Source: Ascochyta rabiei
Taxonomy: Eukaryota; Ascomycota; Dothideomycetes; Pleosporales; Didymellaceae
Length of the DNA: 64,000 bases
Direction of reading: 5' to 3'
NCBI RefSeq assembly: GCF_004011695.2
Contig: NC_082406.1
Coordinates: forward strand, 248,001 to 312,000
Of this stretch, positions 33,126 through 45,901 are shown in pieces. The translations under genes and the position numbers were made by a program. Under the pieces are notes generated by a model. It was not told the origin of the DNA, searched no databases, and was given only the letters and a program-made list of their open reading frames with translations. Every line of letters starts with the position of its first letter. The stretch's first letter is position 1.

Positions 33126-36100
33126 TGATTTGATTTGATTTGATTTGATTTGATTTAATTTATAAGTTTAACGTCCTGTGTAAGTCTAAGACTATATAAG
33201 ACAAGAGCAGTTAAGCTACTCTAGTAATTTAAGGAGCGTGATTGTAAAAGGAGATAGTAAATATAGGTTCAGAGTCCTGTAGTAAGAGCCTATGCTCTAG
33301 GGGGTTAACAGCATTTTTAGGTGTCTGTTGTTTGTTGTAGGTACCACTTACGGGTGCCTATCCTAGTGTCTGAAATAAAAGCTAGAGTAGCTAGAATTCC
33401 CTAGGTTATGTGCAGTAGTAGTTGCATTAAGAGTTGTTGTCCTTGTAGGCTGTCCTGTATTATTTTTCTTACTTGTTTGTATTCTTTATAGCTAAGTAGG
33501 AGGTATTAAGTTGTTTATGTGTAGCTGTAGATATATCTGTTGCTATCTACCTTCTGTATGTTATAGAGGTATGCTTTATTATATCTATATCCTAGTTTTA
33601 GTTAGTAGTAGGCACTTGCTACCTCTTGTTTAGTATTTTTAGGTAGTTTTATCCTATTTGTTAGTCCTAGCTAGTATTTTGCTGTGTAGGTGTCTGTTTT
33701 CCTTAGGATTGCTTTAGCTTTGTAGGTAACTAGTTTGTAAACCTATTTGTCTGTTGTAATAGCTTTTACTTAGATTCTAGTTATAGTAATACTTGTAGCG
33801 TTAGAGGTAGGCCTCTTTTTTATTGCTTCTTTTGCTAGAAGGTCTGCTTTCTTGTTTCCTGTAATGTCTTAGTGGCTAGGGGTCTATTTAAGGCTTATTG
33901 TAGCTCCTTTATCTTTAATAGTTTTAGCTACCTTTATGCAGCGTATTTGCTAAGCTTGTCTAGGCTTGTTTAAAGGAGTTTTTAGTCTTAGAATAGCTGC
34001 CTAGTTATCTATAAAGACTTAGACGTTCTGTCCTATAGTAGCTATAGTAGCTACAATTTTAAAGCCTCCTATTATTCCTTCTAGTTCTCTGTTGTATATA
34101 ATTTAGCCTTTGCTAATGTTGTAGTTTATAGTGTAGATTTCCTTAGGCTCTTGTTTGTAGTCTAGGACTGTAATTCCTACTCCTATACCTAGGCCTTCCT
34201 CTATAGAAGAAGCGTCTGTGTAGATAGCTAGTACATTACTTCCTACTTTTTATAGCATCTATGTTTTATATGCTTTTGCTTCTTCTTCTTTTAGTAGTCT
34301 TAAGATTTCAGTTTAGTATGCTATAGCCTTGTTCTAGGGGCAGAAGTAGGGGTCTTTTAGTTTTTCTTCTCTTATGCTAGGTATAGCCATTTCTATAGAC
34401 TATGTAATTTGCATTAGCTATGTAGGAGGTCCTGCTCTTAGCCTAGGACAGTTAACCTCTTTTTACTCTGTGCTAGAGTCTAGGTCTGTGTTTTATAGGG
34501 TGGATTTTAGCTGTGTTGTAGCAGTATAGATAGGGTGGTTCTTTAGGAGCTTCCTAGCTTAAAAGGCGTACTTTCTTATTATAGTATTTAGCCTTATTAT
34601 AGAAGGGGCTAGTGCTGCCTCTACCTCTTAGGGAATTATAGGTAAAGTTTAGAAGGTGCCTAAGATTTTCCTAAGTGCTAGGTTCTGTAGTCCTTGTAGT
34701 TGTTTTGCTATCCTAGCTTATTACTTCTAGAAGACCTAGCATCTATAGTCTGCTATACTAGTAACATAGGCTAGGTATATTTATTAGAGAGTAGTAGGTG
34801 TAAGGCCTTTACTGCTATTTGCTAGTCTACACATTCTATAGAAGGCGTTTCTTACTTAGCTAATCCTTGTAGCAGCATACTCCTTAAAGGATAGTCTGTT
34901 GTTCAAGTAGATTCCTAGCCATTTAACAGTCTTTTTTAGTGTTATAGTAGACCTGTCTAGCAGGGTAAGAGTGTAGGTTTCTGCTTTTTAGCTTGTAGTA
35001 AAGTAGATAAGTTTAGTTTTTAGCGCATTAAACTGTATTGCACAGCTAGATCCTTTTGTAAATAGGCTAGCTATATCTCTTTCTAGTAGGTAGATGTTTT
35101 TCCTTAGGCTAGTAGACAATACTGTAATAGCTAGGTTATTTAGGTAGAACAGCAAGTAGTTTGTAATTAACTAGAATAGAGGTCTAATATATATTAGGAA
35201 CAGAATAGGTAAGATAGGGCTTCCTTGTAGGATTCTAGCGTTTATATTGCTAAATTCTTCTGTTTCTCTATTAAAGGACAGTTATAGTTAGCGTCTAGAG
35301 AGGAAGGATTAGATCTAGGCTATTAGGCTGCAAGGTAGCTTTAGTTGTTGTAGGATAGTAAGTAGTTAGCCTAGTAAGACGTAGTTAAAGGCTCCTTTAA
35401 TGTCTAGAAACACTGTAGTAGTTATATGCTTTAGTTTCCTTTATTCTTACACTTAGTTTAGCAGCAGTATAGAGGCGTCTATAGCTAATTTCTGTACTCT
35501 TCTACCTAGTTGTAAAGGGTATAGTAGGGTAGTTGTTTCTGCTAGTATGCTAAGCCGTCTAGCTACTAGTCTTTCTACAACTTTACCTAGGCAGCTAAGG
35601 AGAGCAATTACCCTATAGGCTTTAGGGGCTGCATAGTCTAGTTTATTTAGCTTTTTAAGGATAACTCTTATTACTCTTTTCTAGATTTAAGAATAGTATC
35701 TGTAGTTAAATAGTGTAGAGAACATATAGAAGAATATGTCTGTTTCTGCTTTATATACTGTAGTAATAATCTCCTAGTTTATTATATCTAGTTCTAGGGA
35801 GCTACTTTAGATTTGTAAGGAGCAGGCGTGTTCTAGCTCTTCTTTAGTAAGGGGTAGCTATTCCTAGCTACCTTCTTAGTAGGTTCTCTACTCTATAGGC
35901 TGAGAGGAAGGTAGTCTAAGAAAGAGAGTGTCTCTTAGTGCTGAGCACTTGCCTTAAAAGGAGTTCTCTATTCCCCTAGGGCCTTATATAGCAGGTATAC
36001 TTTAGTTACCTACAGTTCTAGTATAGAACATTACCTTAAAGATTAATTTTATGTCCTCTTTTTCTAGGAGTTAATTCTAGTAGTTGCGTTTTGCTACTTT

Positions 36101-37425
36101 TACTGTTTGTAGGTAGCTATTTCTAGTAATTAGGTAGTCTCTTTTCTATATGTATGTGGTTGTAGAGCTAGTTGCTAGTTCTCTCTGTAGAAGGCGTTGT
36201 TTGCTAAGCATGTTTGTCCTTAGTAGTTTTAGGTCTAGGTTCTACTAAGGCTTACTTCTTACACTAGTAGAGCTTTGTAGGATTACAGTTTTAGCTGCGT
36301 TTATTATTACTGTAGTAAGCTCCTTCCCTATTGCTTTAAGCTGCTTTTCTAGCTCTCTGTCCTCTCCTTAGATAAGGAGTAGAGAGGTGCTAATAGAGTG
36401 TCTAGGGCTTGTAGTATTTAGGGCAGGGCTTTTTCTTACTTCCTTTGCTAGCTCCTTCTAAAATAGGTCCTAGTCTGCCTTCTTAGTGTTAAACTAAGGA
36501 GTAGGGTTGTTTAGGAGCTGTGTTCTAGGCGTAGTAATTATAAACAGAATGCCTAGGTAGTCTAAGCCTATACCTGCTAGGGTTTGCTAGTCTTCTATCT
36601 AGTTTGTAAGCCTGTGTGTAGCAAAGGTAAGGTCTAGAACACTTTCCCTACTTATGTTTAGCCTGTAGAAGGTGCCTATACTAGGGTTATTTAGTAGCTC
36701 TAGGTTTTACTCTTCTATCTAGGCAACAAAACTACTAGCTTTTAGTGTTATAGTAGTTATAGTAGGGTCCTACTAAGGGTAGTAGGTGTTAAAGTCCCCT
36801 AGTAGGATTAAGTTAGGCAGAGTTTAGCTATTTAGAAGCTTTCTTTCTACTGTTATTGTTCCTTATGCGTTTGTTTAGTTGTATATATTATAGATTATAA
36901 AGTTTAACCTAGACTGCTAGACTATAATATCTAGAAAGTCTAGGTTAGGGTTTAAATCTGCTGTTAGGGTAATTTGTACTGGTGTTAAATGTAGGACGTA
37001 GGCTAGGATGCGTGGCCTTATGCTATAGTCCTGTAGTAGAGGTAGGATTTGTGTAAAGGAGGGATGGTTTACAGAGCGTATGTCTAAGTAGTCTAAAGGT
37101 TATTGTTAAGTAGGGGTAAGCTACAGTTCTTGTACTAAGACAAGGTCTATAGTAAGTTCTACTGCAAGTTATAAGGCGCTCTCTGTAGCTTATACGCTCT
37201 TGTTTATATTTACTTATAGAATCCTTAGGTTATCTAGTATTCTAGATGTGTTTATGCGTTTATTATAGCCTTATAGGCTGCATATTAAATACTATCTACT
37301 ATGTGTGCTTTCTTATAGTTTATACACTTAGGTATAGTATATACGCAGGCTTTACTAGTAGTACTATACGTGTTACACTTATGTAGTATTATAGGGTGTT
37401 TATCCGCGCATATCTTACATATAGT
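33126..37425 (-). mobile_element. LINE copy C (Tad1/I-like), 3' part: endonuclease, RT, RNase H
   Basis: In plus coordinates it starts with the tail (TGATT)6. Reading the minus strand gives, from high to low coordinates: the second gag zinc knuckle CKICADKHPIILHKC (about 37.4 kb), the C-terminal half of an AP-endonuclease (ISRESVLDLTFATHRLTNWI, about 36.6 kb), a linker WDLFWKELAKEVRK-like block (36.45 kb), a reverse transcriptase (VALLSCLGKVVERLVARRL, FLDIKGAFNYVLLG and ARILQGSPILPILFLIYI at 35.6-35.2 kb, then FYLNNLAI where YxDD is expected), and RNase H (34.1-33.8 kb). Many TAG/TAA stops replace Gln/Trp. Its 5' part lies at 51856-53058. Confidence 0.92.
37421..37425. repeat. Target-site duplication of Gypsy1, left copy (ATAGT)
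   Basis: ATAGT precedes the 5' LTR and is repeated at 51851-51855 after the 3' LTR. Confidence 0.92.
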
Positions 37426-37627
37426 TGTTAGGCACTAGGCCTAGAGGTAGCTCTGCCTGTCTTGGCGAGCTACTATAGGGCTAGTTAGCCTAGACTATAT
37501 AAAGGTGTTAGAGGTTATTACTAATACTCTAGCAATTAGTCTTATTACTACACACTACGTACCTTAATACACCTACTATCCTCTTTAACCCTATCCTCCC
37601 TTATAATTACTTTATATACCCCTTATA
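37426..37627 (+). repeat. Gypsy1 5' LTR (202 bp)
   Basis: Matches 51649-51850 and the Gypsy3 LTR at 59482-59683. Differences are mainly C/T and G/A. Confidence 0.93.
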
Positions 37628-38778
37628 TTCTAATTTCTCTTACATTATAATTAAAGATAGACCTAAGCTACTATAAGTCTTAAACTAAATTATCTAGGCT
37701 TACTGTCTTTAGAGAGGGACTAAGACAACCTACCTGTAGGAGAGCTAGTAGAGCGTAAGGTAACACCTCCCTCTGCAGATAAGAAGATACCTTAACAGAC
37801 ACTAAGTGTCTATAGTGCCTTAAGAGGATCTATAGGTCCTCTAGGTTGTACACCTTACCCTAGAATTTATATCTATAGGGCAGCTTTAGCTAAAGAAGGC
37901 CAGAATGGCCTAGAAGTAGGTAATTAATAACAGGAGTTAGAAAACTTGCGTAAATAGTTATAATAGACAAAAGACTGTAAGGAACTTTCCTCTTTCTACA
38001 AACTTAGACGCAAATATAATAAAGGATATCTAGTAACAATCCGATCCTTCTAAAAAGTACTAGAAGAGGTAGAGAAACTACAATCTTCCCTATCTATAAA
38101 TCTTCTATAACCTAAACCCCTATAGAAGTACGCAAAGCGTAACTACGCTAAATATAACTGTTAGAAGAGAGATTATAAGGGATACTTCTTCTAATCTCTA
38201 GTTAACTTCCTTATAGAGGAATAAAAGATTAACTTTAGTGTAAGGTACCTCTTAGAGAACCTAAAGATGTTATAGCAGGCTTACTGCACAACTAACTGCT
38301 GCAATTAGCTAACCTAGAAACTAACGTAGTAAGAGCTAAAAAGAATTATACTAGATGCTCTAGAAATGCTAGCTAAACATAAGTAAGCAGTATACAAATC
38401 CTTAAAGTAATACAAGCAGCAGAAATCTTAATCCCCTATAGATCTGCTAGACTTTATACGTCTACTATAGGAGGAACTAGGCAACTTACATATGCTAGAG
38501 CTTTAAGTCCTAGAATATGTTACTGTACTACTCCCTAGTATATAAAAGGACTTATTCCTTATCCCCTATAATTAAAGGGACATAATCCTAAAGGTAGAGG
38601 AATAAGCTAACATTATTAACTAGAGACTAGGTTATTATAGCTAACAGCTACCTAAGAAGACTCTAGCTAAGGGCAAGATAACTAACAAAGGACTACAGAA
38701 GCGCTAATTTAGTAACTCTAGGTTAGAGGGGAATATAAAAACCCTAAAAATGTTGTTTAAGTCTAAAATGTTCTGTAA

Positions 38779-38783
38779 GGAGC
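38779..38783. repeat. Target-site duplication of Gypsy2, left copy (GGAGC)
   Basis: Repeated at 45902-45906. The uninterrupted sequence in Gypsy3 (near 61090) has a single GAAGC at the same place. Confidence 0.92.
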
Positions 38784-38938
38784 TGTTATAGGCTTAGACC
38801 TTGTCTAAGCCTTAAGCGAGACAGGGCGGTCACGTGCCCTACAGACATATTAGAAGGACACACAACGTGTTACCTCCTTAAGAGATACAATACTATATTA
38901 ACCCTTATTGCATTCTACTCTAAGGCTAGTCTATAACA
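38784..38938 (+). repeat. Gypsy2 5' LTR (155 bp)
   Basis: Same length as the 3' LTR, with about a dozen differences that are transitions. Confidence 0.94.
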
Positions 38939-41900
38939 TTTATATCTCTTCTTCTAGGAGAATAGCTAGCACTTGTACTATGTTAGCTAGCTCCTAGAAT
39001 AACCCCTTAGACAAATCTATCCTCTTAACCCTTTAGGAATTTATAGCCTAGATGTTATAGTTTATAATAAACTTATAGTAAGCCTTATCTGCTACTAATA
39101 AGCGTATAGTATTACTTAAACGTAATAACTCTAATATACACGCGTTTATAGAGTCCCTAGCACAAACAGCTAATGCCTGTACTAGACCTTCGTCTACAGT
39201 CCTATTATCCTCCTTAGGAGCAACACTATACCTATTAACGTCTACCCTAGCCCCTAACCTGCCTTACAAAGCACTGTTTTTAGTGTCTACCCTAGGCCTG
39301 TATACCCATATACAGACGTCTACAGCCTATAGGAAACCTCTTCCTATAGGTAAGGCCTTTACTAGAGAAAAATCCTTATTTAAGGTATAGTAGGTTACAA
39401 TAGAATATAAGCTGCAGGCAGATATGTTCTTTATTAGTAGGCTATAGAACATGTTTGCCTTTATATAGTTATAGCTTAACACGTCTGTATAATAAGATAT
39501 AGCTCTGTTCTATAAGATTAGGGGTACCTAAGGTGTGTAGAGCCTAGAGGACTTCCTAGCATACCTAGAATTCTGCTACAGCAACAACTATAGCTAGGAA
39601 CAGGCCTAGGCAAAACTAGAAAGTGTCTAATAGGGTCCTAGCAAGTTATTCTTAGACTTTTTTATCTAGTTTAAGCAGCTACTAGTGCAAAGTGGCGGCC
39701 TTTACTAGGACAGAGAACAGCGCCTATTAAAGCTCTGCTAGGCTCTAAACGCAAACATCTGCAATATAGTAATAAACTAAGGAGTAACTTATATAGATTA
39801 TAATATAGCTGTTATAGAGTATAAGTCTATTACTATAGACGTTAAAGCTATAGCTATAGAAAACCAGCTACGCTACAGCCCTACCTAGGCGCTGCCTAAG
39901 CGTAATAGGGATAGCAACGTTAAGATAACAGTTATATCTGTAGTTTGTACTAGCAGTAGTACTAAGCGTAGGGGTTAGAAGTAGTCTGCTCCTAACTAGG
40001 CTATGTAGGTTCCTAATAAGGTATTTTAGTAATGCTAGAAGGCTAACCTATGTACCTGTTACAGTAAAGGGGGACATATTTACTAGGATTACGCTAACGC
40101 AGTAGTAACTACAGTATAGGCAGTAATAATCTTAGGTAAGAAAGAGGCTAGTTTAAATAGGGGAAACTAGCTGCTCCTAATATAAGTCTAAGTTAGCAGC
40201 GCTGTAGAAGTATATTAGTAGGGGAGACTACTAGTATAGGGGCATTATAGGCTACTAGGGGAGCTATTACAGACTCTATAGATAAGCCCCTATTCTACAT
40301 TCTATTATTTATTAATAGGGTAATTTAGGCTAACGCGCTAGTAGACTTAGGGTGTAAATACTTTAGTATAGTAAGCAATAACTTTACTATACACTTAGGA
40401 GGAGACTTTATTAAGGTACTGCTATAACACTTAGCGTAAGTAGTAGGCACTAGTAGGAAGTCTGTAATCTCCTGTTTAGTTCTATTTAGGTATAACTTAG
40501 ATAGGTAGCGCTTATAGGCTGTAGCCTACGTAGTACTAGGTCTAAGCTAGGATGTTATTTTAGGGAAGCTCTAGCTCTAACAAGAGAGTGTAGTGTTAGA
40601 CGCAGAAAAGGGCACACTAAGGATATAATAGGCAGGGAACCTTATAGTCTAAAAGTCCTTACAGTATACAGTAAATATTTACGTAGCTCTCCTATTATTA
40701 ACTAAGTTTAATAAGACCCTAGCTAATAGGCTCTAAAGGTACCTACCTAGGGACTGGTTTTTCTCTATAAGCCTCTACAACATTACTAAAATCCTCTTAG
40801 TTTAATCCCTAGGAGCGTAAGGGACAGCGGAGGAGGTAGACCCTCTTCCCCCTAAGTTAGTCTAGTTTTAGGACCTATTTAATAAGAGCAAAGCCTCTAG
40901 CCTTCCTCTATATAGGGGCTAGATAGATTACTATATACAATTACAACGCAACTAGTCTAGAAAGGAGAAGCCTCTACCCTAGGGCCCTCTATACAACATG
41001 CTAAGGGACTAGCTACTTAAGCTATAGAAACAAGTGTTAGCACTTATAGACAAGGGGTAGATATGCGCCTCCTCTTCCCTAGCAGAGGCCCTCGTCCTGC
41101 TAGTTAAGAAGTCCTCTAGTAGGTGGCGTATATATATAGACTATTACGCACTTAATAGCATTATAATTACTAACTAGTACCTGCTTCCTCTTATTAAGTA
41201 AACGTTACATACACTAGGGGGTGCCTGCTAGTTCTCTAAGGTTAATATCTGTTTAGCATTTTACTAGATTTGTGTTGTAGAAGGAGACAAGCACCTTACT
41301 GCATTCTGTACCTGTTTTAGGCTCTTTAAGTAGCTAGTCTGTCTATTTAGCCTGGCTAGAGTACTAGCGTCCTTCTAGCGTTACATTAACAGCGCGCTTT
41401 AGGAGACATTAGGCAATTATGCTACTGCGTACCTAGATAATATCCTTATTTATAGTAGTAGGTCTAGGACAGACTACTTAGGGAAGGTTAGTAGAGTCCT
41501 TACGCTCCTACGCAATGTAGGGCTGCATTAAGATCCTAAGAAGTGCATATTTACAATAAAGGAAGTACACTATCTAGGATATATTATAGAAGCTAGAAAA
41601 GACATTTATCCTAATCCTAAGAAGGTTAAGGCTATCTATAATTAGGAAGCCCTATAGTCTTTACGCAGGGTCTACAGTTTCCTAGGGTTTGCTAACTTCT
41701 ACTAGGACTTTATCCTAGCCTTCTCTAATATTACTACTCTACTTAATTAACTTATAGAGAAGGATATCCTGTTTAGGTAGGGGTAGGAGGAGGATGCAGT
41801 ATTCTACTAGCTAAAGAACGCATTTATAACAGAACCAGTCCTAGCCTAGTAGGACCCTAAGCAAGAAACACTATTAGAGGCAGACTACTCTAGTAAGGCG

Positions 41901-43879
41901 CTAGGCAGCTGCCTTTCTTAATAGCACAGGAAGGTACTTTGCCTAGTAGCGTACTACTCTGCTATACTTATAATAGAATAATAGAACTACACTATCTATA
42001 ATAAGGAGTTAACTGCTGTTATAAAGTGCCTAGGGGTCTAGGCAGCTAAATTAGGATCTGTTGCTAGGCTGTTTACTATCCTAACTAACTATAAGAACCT
42101 CTAGTACTTTACTACAGCGTGCAGGCTAAGTAAGAGGCAGTACTAATAGGCAGAGGAGCTGTTAAAGTTCTGTTTCTACCTTTGCTTCTGCCTAGGACGC
42201 CTAGCAGCCTAACTAGATACGCTAAGCCGCTAGGAACAGGACTATAATAGGAGGTTAGGGGGGGTCTATAGGATAATAACCCTAGTTTTAGTATTAGTAA
42301 TTAGTACACTAGGCCCTAGTACGCCTCTACATTTTATTAACACGTATATGTAATTACTGTAGAATAAAGGTGTTTAGCAGAATGTAGGGCATATAGTGCG
42401 CCTGTCTACTATCTGTAATAGGGCCTACTAGTTCCCTTCTAAGGCTAAGACTACTTAGTAAATTACAGATTGCACGCTTAGTGCTTACAGCACGCTGCTG
42501 TAGCGTAGGGTTACGTAGGTTCTGTGTTAGGAGCTACTTACAACTATAATAATCTAAAGGGCACACAAATCTAACCTAATAGGCTATCTAGGTACTAACG
42601 CTATGTTCTACATTATTAGACGTAACTTCTACTAGGAGGGGATATTATAGGATGTTTAGGGTTATATCTATAACTACTACTATTTTAGCGCGTATGTATT
42701 ACAGCGCTAACAGTATGGCTTACTCTAGCTATTACCTATTACTAACTATCTTTAGTCCTAGATTTTAATAGACTTTATAGTTAACCTCCCTTAGGCTAAT
42801 AAGGATGTACTGTACTATCTCTTAGTTATTATAGATTACCTCTCTAAGTATATATAGCTTAAGGCAATAACTTCTATAACTATAGAATATTGCGCTAAGG
42901 TCTTCTGCAATACGTAGTAGTAGTTCTAAGGCTTTCCTAGCTCTATAATCTTAGACTGCAGCTTAGACTAGCTAGGACATTTTTAGATAACGCTGTATCG
43001 CCTTGTAGGGGTAGACTAGCTGCTCTCTACAGCCTATTAACCCTAGACAGACAGAGGGACAGAGCGTGCTAACTAAGAGGTGCAGGCAGTCCTATAGGTT
43101 ATAGTTAACTTTAAGCAGAATAACTAGCCTAACTTTTTTCTAGCCTACTAACTAGCTCTTAACAATTGCAATTCTTTAGTTACTAGGGTTAGTTCTAACC
43201 TGCTCCTCTACAGCTATAATGTAGACCTCCTGCAGACAACAGTGCTCCTAACTGTTAGCTAGAACACACTACAGGGACAGGTGGTCTATTTCCTAGACTA
43301 CCTCTAGCAGGGCATAGAGCTTTAGGCAGCTATAGCATAGGTACAACAACGCACCTAGGACACAACAGACTATAGCTGTAGGCCTATAGAGCAGTACTAT
43401 ATAGGAGATAGAGTGTAGTTTTCCCTCTACAACTTAAAAACTAATAGGCTAAGCTAGAAGCTTAACTAGTTACAAGCCTAGTACATAGTAGTCACAGTTC
43501 CTACCCCTCTAACTGTTACCTTAGATTTACTAGGCAACTTTTATAAGATAGTGTATATAGACCTACTAGAACGTACAGCTTCTAACCTACTGCTAACACA
43601 GCGCCTACAGGAAAGTAGACTAGGTCTACTAGTTGTCCTAGAGGAGGACGATCTAACCCTGGCTAAATAGGAGGTAGAGGAAATCTTAAAAAAGAAGAAG
43701 GCCTGCGGACAGAACAAGTTACAGGTTCTAGTTAAATAGAAAGGATACATAAAGCTAATGTAGAAGCCTTTAGACATATTATAGGATATAACAGCCTAGA
43801 AGGCCTTTACAGCAGTATACACAGAATATAAGGGGTAGGTTAAAGTAGGAAGAACTTTTATTATTTTATAATAACCCTT

Positions 43880-45746
43880 AAGAGGTCCTATTAGGAGATG
43901 CTGCGCTGGGCCTAGTGCCTAGCGCAGGAGAGCTTAGGACCCCTACAGCAACAGCACAACACTACTTCTTACACTCTACTAGCTGCTAACACAGGAACTT
44001 AGTTCTTAAAAGATAGTCTTATTAGACAGGAAATAGCAGGCAGCAGCTGCTATGTCTAGGGCCTAATTGCGCGCTATGCAGCAGCAGCGGTCCTACTTGT
44101 AGTTATCCTCTTCCTTGTCCTCCTCCTTGTTACTAACAGAGATGCTGCAGGCCTATTGCAACTAGGCTAAGGAGTAAGAGGTAGGCGCTGCAGTGCTACA
44201 ACGTAGGGGGCGCAGCTCTAATAGGGAGGGTAGGCAGCAGCAGCAGAGGGGCAAGTAGACTTAGTAGGGGGGTAAGCAGATCTAGCAGGGGGAAGGGTAG
44301 TGCTTAGTAAGGGAGGCAGAGCGCAGGCAGCAGGACAGGCAGGATAACAACAGGTACTCTAGGCAGTAGTAGGGCGTAGTAAGTAAGCGCTTAACCTAGT
44401 TAACAGCCTCCTTTAGGGCAGATTAGCTATACTCTTAATATAGGCAGAAGACTTATAGTAGTACAGGCCTAGACCTTCTTAAACTAGTTTATGCGCTTAG
44501 TCTATATCTTAATAGCTATCTCTATAGTAGACGTAAACTGTTAAAAGTAGGCGTTAAACTAGTTACTACTGCAACAGCTAGATAAAGGCGTAGTAGGCAG
44601 CGCAATCTGCGCACTAGGCTTAGGGGGGGAACAGGCAACACAAGAAGATGTTAGCTGCTTAGCTAGTAAGGAGTTAGTGTAGGCTAGGTTAAGAGTAGAC
44701 TTATAGGCTTAGTAGAGCTTATAGTAGGCGCCTAAACAGTATACAGCAGATTAGCAAAACACCCTTTACAGTAACAGGTAGGATACTTACAGACAAAGGT
44801 AGGCTACCTACCCTAGTTAGCCTTGTTACTATTAATACCCTAGGTTCTAGCTATATTAATGTGGACGTTGCTACCTTATACAGACGCCTTAATAACTATT
44901 AGCTATAGACATAGACCTAGGATAAAGCTATATACCTAGATGTACCCCTTAAAGTTATACTAGGTGCAGCAGAGCTCTATATTAGCGGTAAAAAGACTGT
45001 TGTCTTAATAATAAACACGTTAGCGCTTAGCGCAGGTACAGCAGGTCTTACTAGCACTAGGGAGGCAGTTAGCTGTAGATAGAATTAGCTAGTGGCAGGC
45101 CTATAACAGACGTAAGACACTTACTAGGTTAGCTAGTAAGGATAGTAAGCTGGCAGCAGGGGCGGCAGGGGACAGCGTGGGTAGGGACAGGGACTAAGTC
45201 CTTGTCCTTAGAGTTACCCTTAACCTTATAGTTACTAATATAGTAACAGTAGGCTCTCTATAGATATAGTTAGATTCTGCAATTAAAAACCTAGATAACT
45301 GTTATAAAATACTAGGGGAATGTTATAGGCAGATAGAAGGGGACGTAGCAGGCTATAACTACCTCTGCTAGAGGGACTACTAGCCCTATAACTAGTAGCC
45401 TAGTAACTAGAACTAGGCGCAACAATAGATATATTATTTAAACTAGATAGGTATGTACAAAAAGACAGGCAGGTATAACACAGGTAGTTTAGGCAAGAGT
45501 AGGGAGTAGTACAGCGTCTGATAAGGGAAGGTGCGCTAGGTAAAACAAAAACAACCTAGGTGCGCGTAGGGACCACCCTAGGTAAACTACAGACTAGACT
45601 AACAGCTAACCTACTAAGAGGCGGGCCCTTACGTAACCACAACTAGCTCTAGGGTTCACCTGCTACTAGCGCCTGCTGGTCTATAAAAAACGCAGAAAAG
45701 ACCCTATAAAATATATTTAGCTATAGAGAGATAGGGAAAGAAGGTA
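43880..45746 (+). other. Gypsy2 post-pol region of unknown content
   Basis: Between the chromodomain and the 3' LTR lie 1.9 kb that are GC-richer than the rest. If TAG/TAA are read as Gln/Trp remnants, a plus-strand frame from 44050 gives an Arg/Gln-rich protein (MSRA*LRAMQQQRSYL, then KTYSSTGLDLLKLVYALSLY near 44.45 kb). The minus strand also has partly open, Pro/Ala-rich frames, so the coding strand is not certain. I recognise no domain. Confidence 0.4.
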
Positions 45747-45901
45747 TGTTATAGGCTTAGACCTTATCTAAGCCTTAAGTAAGACAGGGCAGTTACGTGC
45801 CCTACAGACATATTAGAAGGACACGCAACGTGTTACCTCCTTAAGAGATACAATACCATATCGACCCTTATTACATCCTACCCTAAGGCTAGTCTATAAC
45901 A
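45747..45901 (+). repeat. Gypsy2 3' LTR (155 bp)
   Basis: Begins TGTTATAG, ends CTATAACA, and is followed by the GGAGC duplication. Confidence 0.94.

Larger units (their letters stand above)
38784..45901 (+). mobile_element. Gypsy2, chromodomain-bearing Ty3/Gypsy element nested in Gypsy1
   Basis: It is 7,118 bp with 155-bp LTRs that begin TGTTATAG and end CTATAACA (perfect 8-bp inverted ends), flanked by GGAGC. A purine tract AGAGAGATAGGGAAAGAAGG lies before the 3' LTR. The domains in order are gag with a degraded knuckle (KANLCTCYSKGGHIY) near 40.05 kb; RT at 41.1-41.6 kb (LVLLVKKSSSRWRI, FSKVNICLAF, TAYLDNILIY, HYLGYIIEA); RNase H at 41.8-42.2 kb; integrase at 42.6-43.3 kb (KDVLYYLLVIIDYLSKYI); and a chromodomain at 43.68-43.87 kb (EVEEILKKKKACGQNKLQVL, then the KGYIK core). 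It then has an unusual 1.9 kb before the 3' LTR. RIP-type stops run throughout. Confidence 0.94.

Noticed and set aside
43541..43777. 78-codon minus-strand frame in Gypsy2
   Set aside because: Antisense shadow of the integrase C-terminus and chromodomain, which are clearly on the plus strand.
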